Origin: Rhodospirillales bacterium
GTDB lineage: Bacteria > Pseudomonadota > Alphaproteobacteria > Micavibrionales > Micavibrionaceae
NCBI GenBank assembly: GCA_020638155.1
Contig: JACKJB010000004.1
Span: 1-64,000, forward strand
DNA: 64,000 nt
Reading direction: 5' to 3'
Shown piece after piece: positions 1 to 8,361 of this stretch. Numbering within the stretch: position 1 is the stretch's first letter; each line of letters begins with the position of its first letter. The notes under the pieces are model-generated. The model did no database searches, had not been told where the DNA came from, and saw only the letters and a program-made list of their open reading frames with translations. Position numbers and translations under genes: made by a program.

Positions 1-164
1 GACGGTGCCGGAGCCGGGGCAGGCGCTTTTTCAGTTGTTTGCGGCTGCTGCGGCGCTTCATCGGCAGAGCTATCAATATCCAGCACGGTAAATCCAATGG
101 CGCTGATAAGGGCTATGCTTAACATTGTCCGGCGTTGCTCGCTTTTTGCTTTCGATGGGCTCAT
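1..164 (-). CDS. Unknown membrane-anchored Pro-rich protein, N-terminal part (runs off the window)
   Basis: The reading frame starts with ATG at 164 and is open to the left edge, so only the first 54 residues are visible. They show a charged start (MSPSKAKSEQRR), one hydrophobic stretch (residues about 14-28) and then a Pro/Ala/Gln-rich tail, which suggests an N-terminal membrane anchor and an exposed linker. A good ribosome binding site (AGAGGATG) lies just upstream. It follows polA in the same direction after about 65 bases. The family cannot be recognised from this fragment. Confidence 0.6.
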   Translation of the reverse strand, partial: MSPSKAKSEQRRTMLSIALISAIGFTVLDIDSSADEAPQQPQTTEKAPAPAPAP

Positions 165-229
165 AACAATCATCCTCTATCGTGTTAAAGAGGCTGTACC
201 CTATCATTATTTTCATAATAACGTCAACT

Positions 230-3010
230 TTAATGCGCGGTAGCCCAGTTCTTGCCATGCCCGGCTTCGGCTTCCAGCGGTACCCCGACATCGACGATAG
301 TTTCCATGACGCTTTGGACGAGGGCGGTGGTTTGGTCCAGCTCCGCTTCCGGCACTTCGAAGATCAGCTCGTCATGGACCTGCAGCAGCATTTTGGCGTT
401 TAAGCCTGCTTCTTCCAGCGCGCGGGGCATCTTCGCCATCGCCTTTTTCAGGATATCGGCGGCCGTGCCCTGCAACGGCGCGTTGATCGCCTGACGCTCG
501 GCACCCATGCGGACATTCTGCATTTTATTATTGATGTTCTTGATCGTGCATTTGCGGCCGTACAGCGTTTTGACAAAACCATGTTTGCGCGCTTCGTCCT
601 TCTTGCTTTCCATGTAATCCTGAATCTCGCTGAAGCGCGCCAGGTATTTGCGGATAAATTCACTGGCTTCGCCGGGTTCACAGCCGAGCTGCTTGGCAAG
701 GCCCCAGCCGGAAATGCCATAGATAATCCCGAAATTCACCGCCTTGGCCTGCCGCCGCAATTCCGGCGATACCTCTTCCAGCGGAACCCCGAATACCTGC
801 GAGGCGGTCAGGGCGTGAATATCGACCCCGTCCTTAAACGCGTTTTTCAGCGCATCAACCCCGGCCAGCGCCGCCGCCAGCCGCAATTCGACCTGCGAGT
901 AATCAACCGAGAGCAGCACATACCCGTCTTCGGCGATAAAGGCTTCGCGGATTTTGCGGCCCTCTTCGGTGCGGATCGGGATATTTTGCAGGTTCGGGTC
1001 GCTCGAAGCAAGCCGCCCGGTACTGGTCCCGGTCATATGAAAGCTTGTGTGAATGCGCCCGGTCTTCGGGTTGATCTGCTCGGGCAGGGCGTCGGTATAA
1101 GTGGATTTAAGCTTGGAGAGCTGCCGCCACTCCAGGATTTTCTCGACGATTTCATAGCCTTGCGCCGCGAGCTTTTCCAATATATCGGCGGTTGTTGACC
1201 AGTCGCCGGTCTTGGTTTTTTTGCCGCCTTCAATCCCCATTTCATCGAACAGCACCGCGCCGGTCTGTTTGGGTGAGCCGACATTAAACGGATGCCCGGC
1301 GAGCGCATGGATCTGCTCTTCCAGCGTCGCCAGCTTTTTGCCGAATTCGCTGCTCATCGCTTTTAAGTGTGCCGGATCGACCTTGATCCCGGCCATTTCC
1401 ATCTGCGCGATCACCGGGATCAGCGGACGTTCGATATCCTCGTACACCGAAGCCATTTTCTCCTGCGCGAGGCGCGGCTTGAAAATATGATGCAGGCGCA
1501 GTGTGATCTCCGCATCCTCGGCGGCATAATCCAGCGCCTTATCAAGCGGCACATAATCAAAGGTCACCGCGTTCTTGCCCTTGCCCGCGACCTCTTCATA
1601 TTTGATCGGCTTATGACCGCAAAACAGCTCGGACAGCTCATCCATCCCGTGCCCGTGCTCCGTGCCGTCCAGCACGTAAGAGAGCAGCATCGTGTCATCG
1701 CAAGGGGCTGTGTGAATGCCGTGCTGCGCCAGCATCTGCCAGTCATATTTCATGTTATGGCCGATCTTCAACACCGACGGGTCTTCTAAAACAGGCTTTA
1801 ACGCCTTGATCGCGTCTTCCATGCGGAGCTGTTTCAGGTCGTCTTTCTGCCCGCCCAGCAAATCGGTTTCCTGTTTATGGCCGAGCGGAATATACGCGCC
1901 GCTTCCCAGTGCCGGGCTGATGCAGATCCCGACCAGTTCCGCACGCGCCGGGGTTAAGCCCGTCGTCTCGGTATCGACCGCCAGCAGGCCCGTTTCATAG
2001 GCCTTATCGATCCATTGCTGCAATGTTTCCAGATCATCGATCAGCGTATATTGATTGTGCGATACGGGCGGCAGCGTATCAGGCTTGTCTTCTGCTATGG
2101 CGGCGGCGCCCTCTGTCCCCTCTACTGTGGTGCCGCCAAGCCGCGTGATGATCGATTTAAAACCCTGCTCCTGTAAGAATGCCATCAGCTCCGGTTTTTC
2201 CGGGTCATGGGTTTTCAGCTCTTCTAGCGGGACGGGTACGGGCGCATTCTCATCCAGCCGCACCAGCTTTTCCGATATCCGCGCCATCTCCGCATGATCG
2301 ACCAGCGCTTCGCGGCGTTTGGGCTGCCTGATTTCTGCGGCGCGCGCCAACAGGGTTTCAAGGCTGCCATATTCATTGATAAGCTGCGCTGCCGTCTTAA
2401 TCCCGATCCCCGGTACGCCCGGTACGTTATCGGTCGCATCCCCGGCCAGCGCCTGCACATCGACGACCTTATCCGGCGTGACGCCGAATTTTTCAACCAC
2501 CTGTTCCGGCCCGATGAAGCTGCCTTTCATCGGGTCGAGCATCCGCACCCCGTCCCCGACAAGCTGCATCAAATCTTTGTCCGAAGACACGATCACAACC
2601 TTTTTGCCCTGCGCCCTTGCAAGCCGGGTATAAGCCGCGATCAGATCATCGGCTTCATAGCCTTCCAGTTCGATTGCCGGGATATCAAACGCTTCAGTCG
2701 CTTTGCGGATCAGCGGGAATTGCGGGATCAGATCTTCCGGCGTTTCATCGCGGTTAGCCTTATAATCGGGGTAAATATCGTTGCGGAAATTCGCCCGCGC
2801 CGCATCGAATATCACTGCCATATACGGCGCATGATAATCATTCAGCATCTTCAGCAGCATATTGGTAAAGCCGAACACCGCGCTGACCGGTTCGCCTTTG
2901 GGGTTGGTCATCGCCGGGCCGCTGCGCCCGTACGCCATCGCATAATAAGCCCGGAAGATAAACCCGGAGCCATCCACCAGATACAGTTCGCCGTCTTCTT
3001 GATCGTCCAT
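230..3010 (-). CDS. polA: DNA polymerase I
   Basis: This enzyme fills gaps and removes RNA primers in replication and repair. All three domains are visible. The 5'-3' exonuclease (residues about 1-300) shows LYLVDGSGFIFRAYYAM, GYEADDLIAAY and VSSDKDLMQL. A 3'-5' proofreading domain (about 340-530) shows the DEDD residues in VDTETTGL, GHNMKYDW and YAAEDAEI, so proofreading looks intact. The polymerase domain has DYSQVELRLAA, RRQAKAVNFGIIYG and VHDELIFEVP. Length is 926 residues, usual for the family. The frame is open up to 3094 with other ATGs (3034). I chose 3010 because GGAAAA lies before it and the alignment with family N-termini begins about here. Confidence 0.95.
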   Translation of the reverse strand: MDDQEDGELYLVDGSGFIFRAYYAMAYGRSGPAMTNPKGEPVSAVFGFTNMLLKMLNDYHAPYMAVIFDAARANFRNDIYPDYKANRDETPEDLIPQFPLIRKATEAFDIPAIELEGYEADDLIAAYTRLARAQGKKVVIVSSDKDLMQLVGDGVRMLDPMKGSFIGPEQVVEKFGVTPDKVVDVQALAGDATDNVPGVPGIGIKTAAQLINEYGSLETLLARAAEIRQPKRREALVDHAEMARISEKLVRLDENAPVPVPLEELKTHDPEKPELMAFLQEQGFKSIITRLGGTTVEGTEGAAAIAEDKPDTLPPVSHNQYTLIDDLETLQQWIDKAYETGLLAVDTETTGLTPARAELVGICISPALGSGAYIPLGHKQETDLLGGQKDDLKQLRMEDAIKALKPVLEDPSVLKIGHNMKYDWQMLAQHGIHTAPCDDTMLLSYVLDGTEHGHGMDELSELFCGHKPIKYEEVAGKGKNAVTFDYVPLDKALDYAAEDAEITLRLHHIFKPRLAQEKMASVYEDIERPLIPVIAQMEMAGIKVDPAHLKAMSSEFGKKLATLEEQIHALAGHPFNVGSPKQTGAVLFDEMGIEGGKKTKTGDWSTTADILEKLAAQGYEIVEKILEWRQLSKLKSTYTDALPEQINPKTGRIHTSFHMTGTSTGRLASSDPNLQNIPIRTEEGRKIREAFIAEDGYVLLSVDYSQVELRLAAALAGVDALKNAFKDGVDIHALTASQVFGVPLEEVSPELRRQAKAVNFGIIYGISGWGLAKQLGCEPGEASEFIRKYLARFSEIQDYMESKKDEARKHGFVKTLYGRKCTIKNINNKMQNVRMGAERQAINAPLQGTAADILKKAMAKMPRALEEAGLNAKMLLQVHDELIFEVPEAELDQTTALVQSVMETIVDVGVPLEAEAGHGKNWATAH

Positions 3011-3108
3011 GATTTTTTCCGCTGTCTGTGCCATGGGACTAACCATGGCGCAAGCATTTCCAAGAGTCCAGCGGTCAGCAAAGATAAACCCCATCTAAAC
3101 GAGATTTC

Positions 3109-3137
3109 TTGACATATTTCTGCGTTTGCTTAATGAT
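3109..3137 (+). promoter_or_regulatory. Sigma70-like promoter for the 3162 gene
   Basis: TTGACA at 3109-3114 is followed 16-17 bases later by TAATGA/AATGAT (3131-3137). It sits in the gap between the divergent polA and the gene starting at 3162, with a short leader of about 20 bases. Only sequence match supports it. Confidence 0.5.
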
Positions 3138-3161
3138 GCAGCTTCACACAGGGAAAAAATA

Positions 3162-3542
3162 ATGTTTATCGGGGGCGCCGAACAAATTCTTGAAATCCTG
3201 CCGCTTGAACACGAGTTTGAGCGCGTGGCCCTTGATCCGGCCCTGATTGATCCCGATAAAGTAGACCGGTTAATTGAATTGATCGACCAAATCAAATCCC
3301 ACATTTGCGATACATTAAAACGAAACGGTGAAATGGGGCATTTCATGGCGATCGCTGCCGCAGCCTACCTGCGCGATAAAAATATGCTGCGCGAATATCT
3401 GGGGCGGGCATTTGAGTCAGCCAATGCGTTGCCTGGAAAAATTTATATCAATCCGTACGAACAAAAACTATACGGCCATATGAGTAAAACGGCTAAAGAG
3501 CTGGAACAGGCCGCTTACCGTTTCTTACCCGATCCGTCTTAA
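3162..3542 (+). CDS. Unknown 126-residue helical protein
   Basis: This is an acidic, probably all-helical cytoplasmic protein without a signal peptide or membrane segment (MFIGGAEQILEILPLEHEFE at the start). I do not recognise the family. The ATG at 3162 is preceded by AGGGAAAA, which is why I prefer it to the upstream in-frame TTG at 3126. It has its own promoter, is divergent from polA, and its stop codon overlaps the stop of the convergent gene at 3539 by four bases. Confidence 0.65.
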   Translation: MFIGGAEQILEILPLEHEFERVALDPALIDPDKVDRLIELIDQIKSHICDTLKRNGEMGHFMAIAAAAYLRDKNMLREYLGRAFESANALPGKIYINPYEQKLYGHMSKTAKELEQAAYRFLPDPS

Positions 3543-4306
3543 CGGGATAAAGCTTTGCCGCTTTTCATGCTTAGTGCCAGGATTCTTAAATCCGGATCGT
3601 GCGGTGCCGGGACTTCAAACTGTTCAGGACTGACTTTCGGCACAGGACGCAGCGCGTGATATAGCGGCAGCAGGCCTGTGATTAATGCTGCCCCGGCGGT
3701 CCAGTTGAAACTGTCTTCCAGCGATTTGACGGTCTGGTAAACTTGCCGGTCCATGATGGAATCAAACCGGTCTTTAAGGTGGCGCTCAAAATTTTCCATC
3801 TCATCCTGATGCGCCTTGACCGCTTTAAGCGCATTCATTGAAACCCAATCCGGAAGCTGTCCCAGCTTTTCTTCCGGCATCATCGCGATGATACTCAAAT
3901 CCTGGTCGCTGAGTTTTCGCTCTGCGCCGCTGCGCTGATGCAGCGTTTCTATAAACATGTCCTGAACTTGCCCGGTCTTATTTTTGTGTGCGGCAATAAA
4001 TTTTTCACACTGATTGTCCATGGCATCTTCAATGCAATTAAGCACTTTCTCCATCGCCGTGAGAGTAATGGCACCGGATATCATCGACACTATAAGGGCT
4101 TTGCTCCATGTCTGCAGGGCCGCATCGCCCAGACTGATCGCGCCCTGCGCAGATTCAAGTCCGTAATACAGCCCGAAAGCAGCAATGCCTGCTGTGGTTG
4201 CGGCGGCAAAGATACGGGATAATCGACCTGTTTTATTTGCCGTGTTGATTTTGTCTTTGACGGAATCGTCCGGTTTCAGCGTTTCGCCGTGTACATTGCC
4301 TGTCAT
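3539..4306 (-). CDS. Unknown membrane protein, 255 residues
   Basis: Two hydrophobic segments near the N-terminus (about residues 30-52 and 65-87) and one near residue 200 suggest an inner-membrane protein. Between them lies a soluble helical region of about 110 residues rich in Glu, Lys and Gln. No known motif is visible. The ATG at 4306 follows GGGGACG. It is convergent with the 126-residue gene and lies downstream of the DUF1223 gene by about 100 bases, in the same direction. Confidence 0.65.
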   Translation of the reverse strand: MTGNVHGETLKPDDSVKDKINTANKTGRLSRIFAAATTAGIAAFGLYYGLESAQGAISLGDAALQTWSKALIVSMISGAITLTAMEKVLNCIEDAMDNQCEKFIAAHKNKTGQVQDMFIETLHQRSGAERKLSDQDLSIIAMMPEEKLGQLPDWVSMNALKAVKAHQDEMENFERHLKDRFDSIMDRQVYQTVKSLEDSFNWTAGAALITGLLPLYHALRPVPKVSPEQFEVPAPHDPDLRILALSMKSGKALSR

Positions 4307-4409
4307 GATGATCGTCCCCGTTCTTATTCTATAACTTTTTTATATATAATGCCTGTCTTCCATAGCATTGGGCTATGCGAAAGGTCAAGAATGGCTGGGC
4401 CTGTTGATG

Positions 4410-5093
4410 TCATTCAATCTTGCCGGCAGCGATAATCCGCCCCTGATTAGCTGTTTGCAGGATGACAGCCACAGGCCCGGTATCCCCGTTCAGCGGGACA
4501 GAGCGTTTTTCGGCAAGCCCTGTTGACCGTCCCAAAGAGCGGATCGCCCGCACCGGGTTTGCATAGGGCACGGCGCGCCCGCGATTTTCCCCGGAGCCAA
4601 TCGTTTCCTGCCGTGTTGTGCCGTAACTGATTAGGAGCAGTTCGCCGCGCTCCGCCGCGGGCAGGGACAGGTTTAACATCCCGCGATCGCGCGCCAGCAC
4701 AATGGATTTTACCGGGGCTTCCGCCGCCTTTTTAAGATAGTCGCGTATTTCACGCTCTTCCGATCCGACGGCGCTGTAACGGCCGTTCACGATCATTTGC
4801 GGGGTGAACAGATGCCGTTGGCCCAGCGCCCGGCTGTAATTTTCCTGCCGCGCGGTGCAGCCTTCCAGGGACATCGTATCTTTCCAGCGCAGGTGATCCC
4901 AATAGGTCACATGGCATCCCAGGGCAATGACTCCGTCCTGCCGGGACAGCTCCTCCAGAAAACGGTCCGCCGGCGGACAGGAAGAACACCCCTGGCTTGT
5001 GAAAAGTTCTACGACAACCGGAGGTGTTTGATCTGCCCGCGCCGGGAGAGCAAGAGAAATAAACAGAAGAAAACAATAAGAAACGATCTTCAT
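4410..5093 (-). CDS. DUF1223 family secreted thioredoxin-like protein
   Basis: The protein starts with a clear signal peptide (MKIVSYCFLLFISLALPARA, cleavage after ARA), then PPVVVELFTSQGCSSCPPAD, the hallmark of DUF1223 proteins, with a CxxC-like Cys pair in a thioredoxin-type fold. Further family features are the HVTYWD segment and TPQMIVNGR. It is predicted periplasmic, 227 residues. The biochemical role of the family is not established; redox activity is inferred. The ATG at 5093 has GGGG upstream and directly starts the signal peptide; an upstream in-frame extension lacks sense. It lies 31 bases downstream of the rRNA methylase gene, probably co-transcribed. Confidence 0.85.
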   Translation of the reverse strand: MKIVSYCFLLFISLALPARADQTPPVVVELFTSQGCSSCPPADRFLEELSRQDGVIALGCHVTYWDHLRWKDTMSLEGCTARQENYSRALGQRHLFTPQMIVNGRYSAVGSEEREIRDYLKKAAEAPVKSIVLARDRGMLNLSLPAAERGELLLISYGTTRQETIGSGENRGRAVPYANPVRAIRSLGRSTGLAEKRSVPLNGDTGPVAVILQTANQGRIIAAGKIE

Positions 5094-5124
5094 AAAACCC
5101 CATTCGCTTTCCGCAAAACGCGGG

Positions 5125-5961
5125 TTACATAGCCTGTTCACAAAAACTGTACAAAGCGACCGCCGCCGCGTTGGACACATTCAGGCTGGCGATCGGCCCG
5201 GCCGTCTGCAGCCGTACAAGCGTATCGCAATGCTCGCGGATCTTGGGCCGCAGGCCCTTGCCTTCCGCGCCCAGCACCAGCACGGTTTTGCGCGAACCAT
5301 TTGCTGCCGCCCCGATAACATGCTCGCCGCGCTCATCAAGCCCGATCGCGCTGTAACCTTTATTGCGCAGGTAATCCAGCGTATCCGACAGGTTAATCTC
5401 ATACGCCGCAGGCAGATGCTCCACCCCGCCGCAGGCCGTTTTCGCCAAAATCCCGGTCAGGGCGGGCGAATGCTTGCGCTGCATGATAATGCCGTCCGCC
5501 CCGAACGCGCAGGCCGAGCGAATGATCGCCCCGACATTATGCGGGTCCGTCACCTGGTCCAGCATCAACAGCACGGACCGCTCTTTGGCTGCGCTGCGGG
5601 CGACTAAGTCCTGCACAAAAACCTCATCCAGCGGCTTACAGGTCAGCGCGATCCCCTGGTGCACCGCTCCGTCCAGCGCCCGGTCGAGATCCTTCTTATC
5701 GATCAGGGTCGGCTCCGGCCGTTTCAGCCCCGCCTTGTCCGCCGCGGCCCGCGTGTCCGCAAAGGCGGCAAGCATCGTTTCGGTGATATAAAGCTGCCGG
5801 ATCTGCCGGGCCGGGTTCATCCAGGCTTCACTCACCGCGTGAGTCCCCCACAAATCCGCCTGCAGGCGAAGCTTTTTGGATTGCTTGGCGTAAGGTCTGC
5901 TCCGGCCCCTGTCAGAAGGCTTTTGCGGACCACGATCCCGGTGCGGCGCTTTGTTTTTCAT
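5125..5961 (-). CDS. rlmB: 23S rRNA (guanosine-2'-O-)-methyltransferase, RlmB/TrmH (SpoU) family
   Basis: SpoU-type enzymes transfer a methyl group from SAM to a ribose 2'-OH; RlmB acts on the 23S rRNA. The order is a basic N-terminal tail (residues 1-35), a small substrate-binding domain beginning with LWGTHAVSEAW, and the knotted catalytic domain. The catalytic domain shows motif 1 (DQVTDPHNVGAIIRSACAFG, with the catalytic Arg), motif 2 (VLVLGAEGKGLRP) and motif 3 (IASLNVSNAAAVALY). Length is 278 residues. The start at 5961 is an ATG with a weak ribosome site; a TTG at 5997 is an alternative. TrmH-type tRNA methylation cannot be excluded, but the N-terminal domain favours RlmB. Confidence 0.88.
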   Translation of the reverse strand: MKNKAPHRDRGPQKPSDRGRSRPYAKQSKKLRLQADLWGTHAVSEAWMNPARQIRQLYITETMLAAFADTRAAADKAGLKRPEPTLIDKKDLDRALDGAVHQGIALTCKPLDEVFVQDLVARSAAKERSVLLMLDQVTDPHNVGAIIRSACAFGADGIIMQRKHSPALTGILAKTACGGVEHLPAAYEINLSDTLDYLRNKGYSAIGLDERGEHVIGAAANGSRKTVLVLGAEGKGLRPKIREHCDTLVRLQTAGPIASLNVSNAAAVALYSFCEQAM

Positions 5962-6030
5962 GCTAAAACATAAATCATATATTGACAGACAAGGCAAAAA
6001 CCTTTTTTATCCAGCCTGCTAAAACCTGCT

Positions 6031-6116
6031 GGAGGGATGGCAGAGCGGTCAAATGCACCAGACTGTAAATTTGGCGTCTTCGGACTACGGAGGTTCAAAT
6101 CCTCCTCCCTCCACCA
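6031..6116 (+). tRNA. tRNA-Tyr (GTA)
   Basis: The acceptor stem GGAGGGA pairs with TCCCTCC (6106-6112), followed by discriminator A and an encoded CCA (6114-6116). The anticodon loop reads CTGTAAA with anticodon GTA. A long variable arm (class II) fits tRNA-Tyr, and the T-loop GTTCAAAT is present. Confidence 0.96.
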
Positions 6117-6281
6117 TTTTCTTTCCTCCTCATGGATCATCAAAGAGTGTTTGGTAACGGTGAAACATAACTTAGTCCACCGCGGCTTAGTCCGCTTTCC
6201 GCGCAAGCCGTTGAACAATAAAAATAAAAAAACGGACTTAGTCCGCGCTGCCCGCCCGGGCCTGTAAACCGGCCCATAAAA

Positions 6282-6302
6282 AAAGCGCACCAGGTGCGCT
6301 TT
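6282..6302 (-). terminator. Strong hairpin with T-tract on the minus strand
   Basis: AAAGCGCACC and GGTGCGCTTT flank a single A. A run of seven A lies on its left side, which gives a U-tract for minus-strand transcripts, so it most likely ends the 6643-8106 lipoprotein transcript. It could also stop plus-strand transcripts from the tRNA. Confidence 0.55.
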
Positions 6303-6326
6303 GTAAAAACCATTTTACTAAAAAGA

Positions 6327-6411
6327 TGCCGGGCAAGCAACTATCAGTTGCTTCTCTTTCAAAAAAATACAACCCGGCAGGAAAGGAGTGATGACAACCA
6401 GCTTACGCTGA
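6327..6411 (+). ncRNA. Candidate structured RNA or leader with a six-codon reading frame
   Basis: An outer stem TGCCGGG (6327-6333) / CCCGGCA (6373-6379) encloses a perfect inner stem AAGCAACT (6335-6342) / AGTTGCTT (6346-6353). Directly after the outer stem comes GAAAGGAG and then ATG (6391), which opens a frame of six codons ending TGA at 6411. This looks like a designed fold next to a translation signal, but I know no named family for it and strand and promoter are guessed. Confidence 0.25.
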
Positions 6412-6486
6412 CCAACCCAGAACAACAAACCTGTTTTTTGATTTTTTTATCGTTAAGATTGTAGGGCTAATAAGAAAGTGATTTGG

Positions 6487-6621
6487 ATGTTAGGTAAAAG
6501 AAAAATCATGATGGGAGCAGCGTCTTTGGCGGTTATTTGCGCGTTGTTTGTGTGGCAAGTAATGGAAGCTAAAGAAAAAGCCAGCGATGGTAAGCTTCTA
6601 GCGACACACAGCATTCTTTAA
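6487..6621 (+). CDS. Possible 44-residue single-span membrane protein
   Basis: The frame begins MLGKRKIMMGAASLAVICAL, a basic start followed by a hydrophobic span (about residues 8-25), then a charged tail ending in HSIL. Such a layout is typical of small inner-membrane proteins. The ribosome binding site is weak (AAGTGATTTGG), and the gene is convergent with the lipoprotein gene ending at 6643. It could be spurious; conservation in relatives would decide. Confidence 0.4.
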   Translation: MLGKRKIMMGAASLAVICALFVWQVMEAKEKASDGKLLATHSIL

Positions 6622-6642
6622 GCTAACAATATGCATATATCT

Positions 6643-8106
6643 TCAAGGTTGATGCGCCATCAGATTAGCCAACTTGCTTTTCTGTGTTGCTTTGATTTCA
6701 TCGATATAACCGCTTCGTAACAGCGCATCCAGAATAAGAACACGGTCCTGAAGTTCCTGCTTGTATGGGGTCGATGAATGTAGCTCAGCTCTCCATGTAT
6801 CCATAAGCTGTAAAAAGCTGGTATCATTGAATGGCTGAGTCAAAGCGAGATAGCGCAAATGGCGTTTCACCTCTTCGACAGTCTGGCGGGGCGCTTCATC
6901 CAGATATTTTTTTGCGGGGACAGGGTTAAATCTTTTAATGCCCTGGGACGGGTCTTTGGTAAGGATTTGCTTTTCTGCCTGCGTAAGGCGCTGCATGTAA
7001 TCATTTATGAAAGACCTGTCTTGTGAGCTTACGGGCATTGTATATGCTCGGCCTTGTTCCAGGTGTCCTGCCAGTAAGCGCATCTGGGGTTTGCTCAACG
7101 CAGTGCGAACGGTAATCTCTTCCGCGACCGCTTGGATATCTTGGGCCGTGTATTTGGAAACCCTGTCCAGTCCCGCGGTTTTAACGTGCTCTATAACGGC
7201 TTCAAGGCCAGGCGTCGTATAATATATGGCGCCGCTGTAATATTCCGGATCGACACGCGCGCTATAATTTTTTGCAAAGTCAGCACCTTGCCGGTCACTT
7301 CTCAACGCTCTTAAATCAGCCCAGACAGGAATGGTCAGGGTATCTTTCTCCACGTACATCTGAAGCGCAGAGGCCACATCTGCAAACAGTTCTGCGCGGT
7401 GAATGGCGTAAGCAGACCCTAAGGGATCTTTTTCTCTGGCGGCGGATGTCTGGGGTACCAGCGGTAAAAATTTACGATCATGACAATGCCAGATTTCATG
7501 ATATGTCGTACGGCTTGTTATCCCCTCACGGGTCAGGGGAATATCTTTTCTTATATAATCATTGCGGCCGCTATAGCCCCAGACGCCGTTAATGGAGTGC
7601 AAGTCTCCTGCTTCCGGGATCACAATACAGACATCATGAATGATGGAATTTTCTGATAATGCGCCATATCGTGTCCTGCCGGGGGCGAACACCATGGCGT
7701 TGGGGTTTGACCAGACTGTCGTCCTCCCCAATGTGTGGGTCATTGCACTCAGTTGCGTTTGTGTGGCTTTTACACCATGCAGCTTTAACTGCAAGTCAAT
7801 TGCCTCTTGAACATGATGGCTGTCCTTCCGGACAAGATATGCTGCAAGCTGGTCGCGATCGATAAGGATAACATGCCGTTTGGAACGGGCTGCATTATTC
7901 GCATTCCGCTCAAGACGATCAAGCTGCATGGAATATTGCGTCTGGAAAGGTGCGTTAAATATAGCCTTAGGCCTGTAACTGACCTCATGCAGGTTGTTGC
8001 CGTTTTGTGGGGGAAGCGGCTCGTCGGATTTTGGCTTATGTGCCGTGCAGCCGACAGCAACGGCTAAAATACTGGCTATGGCAGCTTTTTTAAAAATCTC
8101 TCTCAA
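6643..8106 (-). CDS. Lipoprotein with zinc-metallopeptidase-like HExxH motif
   Basis: The N-terminus is a lipoprotein signal (basic start, hydrophobic core, lipobox AVGC with Cys about residue 20), so the 487-residue protein should be attached to a membrane on the periplasmic side. In the middle, TTYHEIWHCHD contains HEIWH, the zinc-binding motif of many metallopeptidases, with acidic residues downstream. The start is TTG at 8106, chosen because GGGAAG lies upstream and no ATG occurs before the signal sequence. No close family is recognised. Proteolytic activity is inferred only from the motif. Confidence 0.75.
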   Translation of the reverse strand: MREIFKKAAIASILAVAVGCTAHKPKSDEPLPPQNGNNLHEVSYRPKAIFNAPFQTQYSMQLDRLERNANNAARSKRHVILIDRDQLAAYLVRKDSHHVQEAIDLQLKLHGVKATQTQLSAMTHTLGRTTVWSNPNAMVFAPGRTRYGALSENSIIHDVCIVIPEAGDLHSINGVWGYSGRNDYIRKDIPLTREGITSRTTYHEIWHCHDRKFLPLVPQTSAAREKDPLGSAYAIHRAELFADVASALQMYVEKDTLTIPVWADLRALRSDRQGADFAKNYSARVDPEYYSGAIYYTTPGLEAVIEHVKTAGLDRVSKYTAQDIQAVAEEITVRTALSKPQMRLLAGHLEQGRAYTMPVSSQDRSFINDYMQRLTQAEKQILTKDPSQGIKRFNPVPAKKYLDEAPRQTVEEVKRHLRYLALTQPFNDTSFLQLMDTWRAELHSSTPYKQELQDRVLILDALLRSGYIDEIKATQKSKLANLMAHQP

Positions 8107-8361
8107 TGAAACGCTTCCCGTATATGCCGTTATGGGCGACTTTATTCTTTTCAGAATATGTAACGAAAAATGTATGAAATGGCAAGTGAGGGCTCTGATG
8201 GTTATGGATTTTTTAGGTTGTCAGACTCAAAACAGATAACAATTGTCATGAAAATAAGTCGTTTATAACTTTGGGGCTTGTGTTGAGGCGGTGATGGCGG
8301 TGCCTTAAGATGGTAGATGAGTATACGTGTCCTCATCTACCCGTTCCGGGGCGTTTAAGTC

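Larger units (their letters stand above)
6117..6486. other. 370-base intergenic region with several hairpins
   Basis: No convincing long gene is present. The octamer CTTAGTCC occurs three times (about 6172, 6185 and 6231), once inside the palindrome GGACTTAGTCC. A strong hairpin lies at 6282-6302, a nested hairpin pair at 6327-6379, and T-rich DNA at about 6432-6450. The base composition is lower in GC than its neighbours. It could encode a small RNA or only the terminators of the tRNA and of the facing lipoprotein gene. Confidence 0.5.

Noticed and set aside
73..291. A 72-codon minus-strand frame overlapping the end of polA and the left-edge gene
   Set aside because: It conflicts with the better-supported ATG at 164 with its ribosome site, and with the polA C-terminus.
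2294..3112. A 272-codon open frame antisense to polA
   Set aside because: The polA exonuclease domain occupies these bases in the other direction, with no ribosome site for the antisense frame.
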